A stretch of 64,000 nt of DNA from Cherax quadricarinatus. Taxonomy: Eukaryota; Arthropoda; Malacostraca; Decapoda; Parastacidae. Where the stretch lies: positions 62,001 through 126,000 of the forward strand of contig NW_027195264.1 in NCBI RefSeq assembly GCF_038502225.1, read 5' to 3'. The notes beneath the pieces are model-generated. The model made no database searches. It saw nothing but the letters and a program-made list of their open reading frames with translations, and was not told the origin of the DNA. Made by a program: the position numbers and the translations under genes. Of the stretch, positions 54,401-64,000 are shown one piece after another (position 1 is the first letter of the stretch; each line of letters starts with the position of its first letter).

Positions 54401-57400
54401 TGTTCTATGATCACCCTACCAGAGTGTTCTATGATCACTCTACCAGGGTGTTCTATGATCACTCTACCAGAGTGTTCTATGATCACTCTACCAGAGTGTT
54501 CTATGATCACTCTACCAGGGTGTTCTATGATCACTCTACCAGAGTGTTCTATGATCACTCTACCAGAGTGTTCTATGATCACCCTACCAGGGTGTTCTAT
54601 GATCACTCTACCAGGGTGTTCTATGATCATTATACCAGGGTGTTCTATGATCACCCTACCAGGGTGTTCTATGATCACTCTACCAGGGTGTTCTATGATC
54701 ATTATACCAGGGTGTTCTATGATCATTATACCAGGGTGTTCTATGATCACTCTACCAGAGTGTTCTATGATCACTCTACCAGGGTGTTCTATGATCACTC
54801 TACCAGGGTGTTCTATGATCACTCTACCAGAGTGTTCTATGATCACTCTTCCAGGGTGTTCTATGATCACTCTACCAGAGTGTTCTATGATCACTCTACC
54901 AGAGTGTTCTATGATCACCCTACCAGGGTGTTCTATGATCACTCTACCAGGGTGTTCTATGATCATTATACCAGTGTGTTCTATGATCATTATACCAGGG
55001 TGTTCTATGATCACCCTACCAGGGTGTTCTATGATCACTCTACCAGGGTGTTCTATGATCATTATACCAGGGTGTTCTATGATCACCCTACCAGGGTGTT
55101 CTATGATCACTCTACCAGGGTGTTCTATGATCATTATACCAGGGTGTTCTATGGTCATTATACCAGGGTGTTCTATGATCACTCTACCAGGGTGTTCTAT
55201 GATCATTATACCAGGGTGTTCTATGATCATTATACCAGGGTGTTCTATGATCATTATACCAGGGTGTTCTATGGTCATTATACCAGGGTGTTCTATGATC
55301 ACTCTACCAGGGTGTTCTATGATCATTATACCAGGGTGTTCTATGATCATTATACCAGGGTGTTCTATGATCATTATACCAGGGTGTTCTATGATCATTA
55401 TACCAGGGTGTTCTATGATCACTCTACCAGGGTGTTCTATGATCATTATACCAGGGTGTTCTATGATCACTCTACCAGGGTGTTCTATGATCATTATACC
55501 AGGGTGTTCTATGATCATTATACCAGGGTGTTCTATGATCATTATACCAGGGTGTTCTATGATCACCCTACCAGGGTGTTCTATGATCACTCTACCAGGG
55601 TGTTCTATGATCATTATACCAGGGTGTTCTATGGTCATTATACCAGGGTGTTCTATGATCACTCTACCAGGGTGTTCTATGATCATTATACCAGGGTGTT
55701 CTATGATCACCCTACCAGGGTGTTCTATGATCACTCTACCAGGGTGTTCTATGATCATTATACCAGGGTGTTCTATGATCACCCTACCAGGGTGTTCTAT
55801 GATCACTCTACCAGGGTGTTCTATGATCATTATACCAGGGTGTTCTATGATCACTCTACCAGGGTGTTCTATGATCACTCTACCAGGGTGTTCTATGATC
55901 ATTATACCAGGGTGTTCTATGATCACTCTACCAGGGTGTTCTATGATCATTATACCAGTGTGTTCTATGATCATTATACCAGTGTGTTCTATGATCACTC
56001 TACCAGGGTGTTCTATGATCATTATACCAGTGTGTTCTATGATCATTATACCAGGGTGTTCTATGATCATTATACCAGGGTGTTCTATGATCATTATACC
56101 AGTGTGTTCTATGATCACTCTACCAGGGTGTTCTATGATCATTATACCAGGGTGTTCTATGATCACTCTACCAGGGTGTTCTATGATCATTATACCAGTG
56201 TGTTCTATGATCATTATACCAGGGTGTTCTATGATCACTCTACCAGAGTGTTCTATGATCACTCTACCAGGGTGTTCTATGATCACCCTACCAGGGTGTT
56301 CTATGATCACTCTACCAGGGTGTTCTATGATCACTCTACCAGGGTGTTCTATGATCACTCTACCAGTGTGTTCTATGATCACTCTACCAGGGTGTTCTAT
56401 GATCACTCTACCAGTGTGTTCTATGATCACCCTACCAGGGTGTTCTATGATCACTCTACCAGTGTGTTCTATGATCACTCTACCAGTGTGTTCTATGATC
56501 ACTCTACCAGTGTGTTCTATGATCACTCTACCAGTGTGTTCTATGATCACTCTACCAGTGTGTTCTATGATCACTCTACCAGTGTGTTCTATGATCACCC
56601 TACCAGGGTGTTCTATGATCACTCTACCAGAGTGTTCTATGATCATTATACCAGTGTGTTCTATGATCATTATACCAGGGTGTTCTATGATCACTCTACC
56701 AGTGTGTTCTATGATCACCCTACCAGGGTGTTCTATGATCACTCTACCAGTGTGTTCTATGATCACTCTACCAGTGTGTTCTATGATCACTCTACCAGGG
56801 TGTTCTATGATCACTCTACCAGTGTGTTCTATGATCACCCTACCAGTGTGTTCTATGATCACTCTACCAGGGTGTTCTATGATCACTCTACCAGTGTGTT
56901 CTATGATCACTCTACCAGTGTGTTCTATGATCACTCTACCAGGGTGTTCTATGATCACTCTACCAGTGTGTTCTATGATCACCCTACCAGTGTGTTCTAT
57001 GATCACTCTACCAGGGTGTTCTATGATCACTCTACCAGTGTGTTCTATGATCACTCTACCAGTGTGTTCTATGATCACTCTACCAGGGTGTTCTATGATC
57101 ACTCTACCAGAGTGTTCTATGATCATTATACCAGTGTGTTCTATGATCATTATACCAGGGTGTTCTATGATCACTCTACCAGTGTGTTCTATGATCACCC
57201 TACCAGTGTGTTCTATGATCACTCTACCAGTGTGTTCTATGATCACTCTACCAGGGTGTTCTATGATCATTATACCAGGGTGTTCTATGATCACTCTACC
57301 AGTGTGTTCTATGATCACCCTACCAGTGTGTTCTATGATCACTCTACCAGTGTGTTCTATGATCACTCTACCAGTGTGTTCTATGATCACTCTACCAGTG

Positions 57401-60400
57401 TGTTCTATGATCACCCTACCAGGGTGTTCTATGATCACTCTACCAGTGTGTTCTATGATCACTCTACCAGTGTGTTCTATGATCACTCTACCAGTGTGTT
57501 CTATGATCACTCTACCAGTGTGTTCTATGATCACTCTACCAGGGTGTTCTATGATCATTATACCAGGGTGTTCTATGATCACTCTACCAGTGTGTTCTAT
57601 GATCACTCTACCAGTGTGTTCTATGATCATTATACCAGGGTGTTCTATGATCACTCTACCAGTGTGTTCTATGATCACTCTACCAGTGTGTTCTATGATC
57701 ACTCTACCAGTGTGTTCTATGATCACTCTACCAGGGTGTTCTATGATCACTCTACCAGGGTGTTCTATGATCACTCTACCAGGGTGTTCTATGATCACTC
57801 TACCAGTGTGTTCTATGATCATTATACCAGGGTGTTCTATGATCACTCTACCAGTGTGTTCTATGATCACTCTACCAGTGTGTTCTATGATCACTCTACC
57901 AGTGTGTTCTATGATCATTATACCAGGGTGTTCTATGATCACTCTACCAGTGTGTTCTATGATCACTCTACCAGTGTGTTCTATGATCATTATACCAGGG
58001 TGTTCTATGATCACTCTACCAGTGTGTTCTATGATCACTCTACCAGTGTGTTCTATGATCACTCTACCAGGGTGTTCTATGATCACTCTACCAGGGTGTT
58101 CTATGATCATTATACCAGGGTGTTCTATGATCATTATACCAGGGTGTTCTATGATCACTCTACCAGTGTGTTCTATGATCACTCTACCAGGGTGTTCTAT
58201 GATCATTATACCAGTGTGTTCTATGATCATTATACCAGGGTGTTCTATGATCACTCTACCAGTGTGTTCTATGATCACTCTACCAGGGTGTTCTATGATC
58301 ATTATACCAGGGTGTTCTATGATCATTATACCAGGGTGTTCTATGATCACTCTACCAGTGTGTTCTATGATCATTATACCAGGGTGTTCTATGATCACTC
58401 TACCAGGGTGTTCTATGATCATTATACCAGGGTGTTCTATGATCACTCTACCAGGGTGTTCTATGATCATTATACCAGGGTGTTCTATGATCACTCTACC
58501 AGTGTGTTCTATGATCACTCTACCAGTGTGTTCTATGATCACTCTACCAGGGTGTTCTATGATCACTCTACCAGGGTGTTCTATGATCACTCTACCAGGG
58601 TGTTCTATGATCACTCTACCAGTGTGTTCTATGATCACTCTACCAGGGTGTTCTATGATCACTCTACCAGGGTGTTCTATGATCACTCTACCAGGGTGTT
58701 CTATGATCATTATACCAGGGTGTTCTATGATCATTATACCAGGGTGTTCTATGATCACTCTACCAGTGTGTTCTATGATCATTATACCAGGGTGTTCTAT
58801 GATCATTATACCAGGGTGTTCTATGATCACTCTACCAGTGTGTTCTATGATCATTATACCAGGGTGTTCTATGATCACTCTACCAGTGTGTTCTATGATC
58901 ACTCTACCAGTGTGTTCTATGATCACTCTACCAGTGTGTTCTATGATCACTCTACCAGGGTGTTCTATGATCACTCTACCAGGGTGTTCTATGATCATTA
59001 TACCAGGGTGTTCTATGATCACTCTACCAGGGTGTTCTATGATCATTATACCAGGGTGTTCTATGATCACTCTACCAGTGTGTTCTATGATCACTCTACC
59101 AGTGTGTTCTATGATCACTCTACCAGGGTGTTCTATGATCACTCTACCAGGGTGTTCTATGATCACTCTACCAGGGTGTTCTATGATCACTCTACCAGTG
59201 TGTTCTATGATCACTCTACCAGTGTGTTCTATGATCACTCTACCAGTGTGTTCTATGATCACTCTACCAGGGTGTTCTATGATCATTATACCAGGGTGTT
59301 CTATGATCACTCTACCAGTGTGTTCTATGATCACTCTACCAGTGTGTTCTATGATCACTCTACCAGTGTGTTCTATGATCACTCTACCAGGGTGTTCTAT
59401 GATCACTCTACCAGTGTGTTCTATGATCACTCTACCAGTGTGTTCTATGATCACTCTACCAGGGTGTTCTATGATCACTCTACCAGGGTGTTCTATGATC
59501 ATTATACCAGGGTGTTCTATGATCACTCTACCAGGGTGTTCTATGATCATTATACCAGTGTGTTCTATGATCATTATACCAGGGTGTTCTATGATCACTC
59601 TACCAGGGTGTTCTATGATCATTATACCAGGGTGTTCTATGATCATTATACCAGGGTGTTCTATGATCACTCTACCAGGGTGTTCTATGATCATTATACC
59701 AGGGTGTTCTATGATCATTATACCAGGGTGTTCTATGATCACTCTACCAGGGTGTTCTATGATCATTATACCAGTGTGTTTTATGATCATTATACCAGGG
59801 TGTTCTATGATCATTATACCAGGGTGTTCTATGATCACTCTACCAGGGTGTTCTATGATCACTCTACCAGGGTGTTCTATGATCACTCTACCAGTGTGTT
59901 CTATGATCACTCTACCAGGGTGTTCTATGATCACTCTACCAGGGTGTTCTATGATCATTATACCAGGGTGTTCTATGATCATTATACCAGGGTGTTCTAT
60001 GATCACTCTACCAGTGTGTTCTATGATCATTATACCAGGGTGTTCTATGATCACTCTACCAGTGTGTTCTATGATCACTCTACCAGGGTGTTCTATGATC
60101 ACTCTACCAGGGTGTTCTATGATCATTATACCAGGGTGTTCTATGATCACTCTACCAGTGTGTTCTATGATCACTCTACCAGGGTGTTCTATGATCACTC
60201 TACCAGTGTGTTCTATGATCATTATACCAGGGTGTTCTATGATCACTCTACCAGTGTGTTCTATGATCATTATACCAGGGTGTTCTATGATCACTCTACC
60301 AGGGTGTTCTATGATCACTCTACCAGTGTGTTCTATGATCATTATACCAGGGTGTTCTATGATCACTCTACCAGGGTGTTCTATGATCACTCTACCAGGG

Positions 60401-63400
60401 TGTTCTATGATCACTCTACCAGTGTGTTCTATGATCATTATACCAGGGTGTTCTATGATCACTCTACCAGTGTGTTCTATGATCATTATACCAGGGTGTT
60501 CTATGATCACTCTACCAGTGTGTTCTATGATCACTCTACCAGGGTGTTCTATGATCACTCTACCAGTGTGTTCTATGATCACTCTACCAGGGTGTTCTAT
60601 GATCACTCTACCAGGGTGTTCTATGATCATTATACCAGGGTGTTCTATGATCACTCTACCAGTGTGTTCTATGATCACTCTACCAGTGTGTTCTATGATC
60701 ACTCTACCAGGGTGTTCTATGATCACTCTACCAGGGTGTTCTATGATCACTCTACCAGGGTGTTCTATGATCACTCTACCAGGGTGTTCTATGATCACTC
60801 TACCAGTGTGTTCTATGATCATTATACCAGGGTGTTCTATGATCACTCTACCAGTGTGTTCTATGATCATTATACCAGAGTGTTCTATGATCACTCTACC
60901 AGTGTGTTCTATGATCACCCTACCAGTGTGTTCTATGATCATTATACCAGGGTGTTCTATGATCACTCTACCAGTGTGTTCTATGATCACTCTACCAGTG
61001 TGTTCTATGATCACTCTACCAGGGTGTTCTATGATCACTCTACCAGTGTGTTCTATGATCACTCTACCAGTGTGTTCTATGATCACCCTACCAGTGTGTT
61101 CTATGATCATTATACCAGGGTGTTCTATGATCACTCTACCAGTGTGTTCTATGATCACTCTACCAGTGTGTTCTATGATCACCCTACCAGTGTGTTCTAT
61201 GATCATTATACCAGGGTGTTCTATGATCACTCTACCAGTGTGTTCTATGATCACTCTACCAGTGTGTTCTATGATCATTATACCAGAGTGTTCTATGATC
61301 ACTCTACCAGTGTGTTCTATGATCACCCTACCAGTGTGTTCTATGATCATTATACCAGGGTGTTCTATGATCACTCTACCAGTGTGTTCTATGATCACCC
61401 TACCAGTGTGTTCTATGATCATTATACCAGGGTGTTCTATGATCATTATACCAGGGTGTTCTATGATCACCCTACCAGGGTGTTCTATGATCATTATACC
61501 AGTGTGTTCTATGATCACTCTACCAGTGTGTTCTATGATCACTCTACCAGGGTGTTCTATGATCACTCTACCAGGGTGTTCTATGATCATTATACCAGGG
61601 TGTTCTATGATCACTCTACCAGTGTGTTCTATGATCACCCTACCAGTGTGTTCTATGATCATTATACCAGGGTGTTCTATGATCATTATACCAGGGTGTT
61701 CTATGATCACCCTACCAGGGTGTTCTATGATCATTATACCAGTGTGTTCTATGATCACTCTACCAGTGTGTTCTATGATCACTCTACCAGGGTGTTCTAT
61801 GATCACTCTACCAGGGTGTTCTATGATCATTATACCAGGGTGTTCTATGATCACTCTACCAGTGTGTTCTATGATCACTCTACCAGGGTGTTCTATGATC
61901 ATTATACCAGGGTGTTCTATGATCACTCTACCAGTGTGTTCTATGATCACTCTACCAGGGTGTTCTATGATCATTATACCAGGGTGTTCTATGATCATTA
62001 TACCAGGGTGTTCTATGATCACCCTTTCAGGGTGTTCTATGATCATTATACCAGGGTGTTCTATGATCACCCTACCAGTGTGTTCTATGATCACTCTACC
62101 AGCGTGTTCTATGATCACTCTACCAGGGTGTTCTATGATCACTCTACCAGTGTGTTCTATGATCATTATACCAGGGTGTTCTATGATCATTATACCAGGG
62201 TGTTCTATGATCATTATACCAGGGTGTTCTATGATCATTATACCAGGGTGTTCTATGATCACCCTACCAGGGTGTTCTATGATCATTATACCAGGGTGTT
62301 CTATGATCATTATACCAGGGTGTTCTATGATCACCCTACCAGGGTGTTCTATGATCATTATACCAGGGTGTTCTATGATCACCCTACCAGTGTGTTCTAT
62401 GATCACTCTACCAGTGTTCTATGATCACTCTACCAGTGTTCTATGATCACTCTACCAGAGTGTTCTATGATCACTCTACCAGAGTGTTCTATGATCACTC
62501 TACCAGTGTTCTATGATCACTCTACCAGAGTGTTCTATGATCACTCTACCAGAGTGTTCTATGATCACTCTACCAGAGTGTTCTATGATCACTCTACCAG
62601 AGTGTTCTATGATCACTCTACCAGGGTGTTCTATGATCACTCTACCAGAGTGTTCTATGATCACTCTACCAGAGTGTTCTATGATCACTCTACCAGAGTG
62701 TTCTATGATCACTCTACCAGTGTGTTCTATGATCACTCTACCAGAGTGTTCTATGATCACTCTACCAGAGTGTTCTATGATCACTCTACCAGTGTGTTCT
62801 ATGATCACTCTACCAGAGTGTTCTATGATCACTCTACCAGAGTGTTCTATGATCACTCTACCAGGGTGTTCTATGATCACTCTACCAGGGTGTTCTATGA
62901 TCACTCTACCAGGGTGTTCTATGATCACTCTACCAGTGTTCTATGATCACTCTACCAGAGTGTTCTATGATCACTCTACCAGAGTGTTCTATGATCACTC
63001 TACCAGAGTGTTCTATGATCACTCTACCAGAGTGTTCTATGATCACTCTACCAGAGTGTTCTATGATCACTCTACCAGAGTGTTCTATGATCACTCTACC
63101 AGAGTGTTCTATGATCACTCTACCAGAGTGTTCTATGATCACTCTACCAGAGTGTTCTATGATCACTCTACCAGAGTGTTCTATGATCACTCTACCAGAG
63201 TGTTCTATGATCACTCTACCAGAGTGTTCTATGATCACTCTACCAGAGTGTTCTATGATCACTCTACCAGAGTGTTCTATGATCACTCTACCAGAGTGTT
63301 CTATGATCACTCTACCAGAGTGTTCTATGATCACTCTACCAGAGTGTTCTATGATCACTCTACCAGAGTGTTCTATGATCACTCTACCAGAGTGTTCTAT

Positions 63401-64000
63401 GATCACTCTACCAGAGTGTTCTATGATCACTCTACCAGAGTGTTCTATGATCACTCTACCAGAGTGTTCTATGATCACTCTACCAGAGTGTTCTATGATC
63501 ACTCTACCAGTGTTCTATGATCACTCTACCAGTGTTCTATGATCACTCTACCAGAGTGTTCTATGATCACTCTACCAGAGTGTTCTATGATCACTCTACC
63601 AGTGTTCTATGATCACTCTACCAGAGTGTTCTATGATCACTCTACCAGAGTGTTCTATGATCACTCTACCAGAGTGTTCTATGATCACTCTACCAGAGTG
63701 TTCTATGATCACTCTACCAGAGTGTTCTATGATCACTCTACCAGAGTGTTCTATGATCACTCTACCAGAGTGTTCTATGATCACTCTACCAGTGTGTTCT
63801 ATGATCACTCTACCAGGGTGTTCTATGATCACTCTACCAAGGTGTTCTATGATCACTCTACCAGGGTGTTCTATGATCACTCTACCAGGGTGTTCTATGA
63901 TCACTCTACCAGAGTGTTCTATGATCACTCTACCAGAGTGTTCTATGATCACTCTACCAGAGTGTTCTATGATCACTCTACCAGAGTGTTCTATGATCAC
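51471..64000. repeat. 24-bp array, type C (TCTATGATCACTCTACCAG)
   Basis: About 520 copies running past the window end. Each unit has a BclI palindrome TGATCA. Variants are combinations of CACTCT, CACCCT or ATTATA with CCAGAGTG, CCAGGGTG or CCAGTGTG. Local higher-order repeats are 144 bp (56838/56982), 120 and 360 bp (ATGGTCATT at 55151, 55271, 55631) and an exact 240-bp duplication (61337 onward/61577 onward). From 62411 on some units are 22 bp, having lost a TG. Frames of up to 4017 codons (50371-62424) exist because a 24-bp unit without stops stays open in two plus frames and one minus frame at once. Confidence 0.97.

Noticed and set aside
50371..62446. Open frames of 4017 and 3663 codons on the plus strand and 3875 on the minus strand, with repeating octapeptides
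   Set aside because: A 24-bp unit without stop codons stays open automatically. Three frames are open at once on both strands, and there is no signal peptide, unique domain, intron signal or codon bias favouring one frame.
1..64000. CRISPR-like regular repeats
   Set aside because: Units are directly adjacent with no unique spacers, and no cas genes are present; the context is eukaryotic.
1..64000. Common origin of the 25-bp and 24-bp arrays
   Set aside because: TGTTC and a few other bases can be aligned, but only with gaps and in opposite orientation; no better than expected for short sequences.

Overview
This is eukaryotic, gene-poor DNA made almost entirely of tandem repeats and retrotransposon wreckage. 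The interspersed families (a LINE with a CTCCAGGTAAA-type 3' tail, a tRNA-headed SINE ending in (ATT)n, retroposon ends reading TTCTTATGTTCTTATG) are ones I recognise from memory as typical of decapod crustaceans (crayfish, lobster, shrimp). I would place the window there; this is inference, not a database result. I found no convincing host protein-coding gene, no functional tRNA or rRNA gene and no CRISPR. By eye, about three quarters of the window is tandem repeat.

Layout. 1-23992: one array of about 960 copies of a 25-bp unit, with multi-kilobase higher-order duplications and an irregular zone near 13 kb. It runs without a break, in frame, into the last 42 codons and 3' UTR of a LINE (to 24234). 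24234-36835: a GTG/GTA/ATA trinucleotide array, split by an LTR retrotransposon complex (24989-32764) with three LTR copies, a primer-binding site, a short gag-like ORF and an intact 969-codon ORF. The domain order in that ORF is integrase, then reverse transcriptase, then RNase H. This is the reverse of ordinary Ty3/gypsy elements and is the order of the Gmr1 clade. 36836-39940: a patchwork of small arrays (CTG/TTA, CTCCCTCA, 27-bp, 33-bp, 18-bp) and two retroposon 3' ends. 40140-41745: a decayed gypsy RNase H, retroposon ends and a possible solo LTR. 41746-47726: a nest of LINEs. A minus-strand LINE is interrupted by a plus-strand LINE (44327-46732, clean 6-bp target duplication). That LINE is itself interrupted by a 50-bp retroposon (14-bp target duplication). 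A second minus-strand LINE fragment is interrupted by a tRNA-derived SINE. 47889-64000: a 29-bp array, a degenerate 9-bp array, and about 14.4 kb of a 24-bp array that changes type from left to right (A, B, C) and continues past the window end.

The elements do not form a pathway. What links them is that several arrays start inside or right beside retrotransposon sequence. The 25-bp satellite matches the LINE codons for WNSLPS, and a (GA)n tract sits inside LINE reverse-transcriptase codons. The two most notable items are the LINE-derived 24-kb satellite and the integrase-first LTR element. The very long open frames in the 24-bp and trinucleotide arrays follow from unit length and lack of stop codons, and are not evidence of genes.
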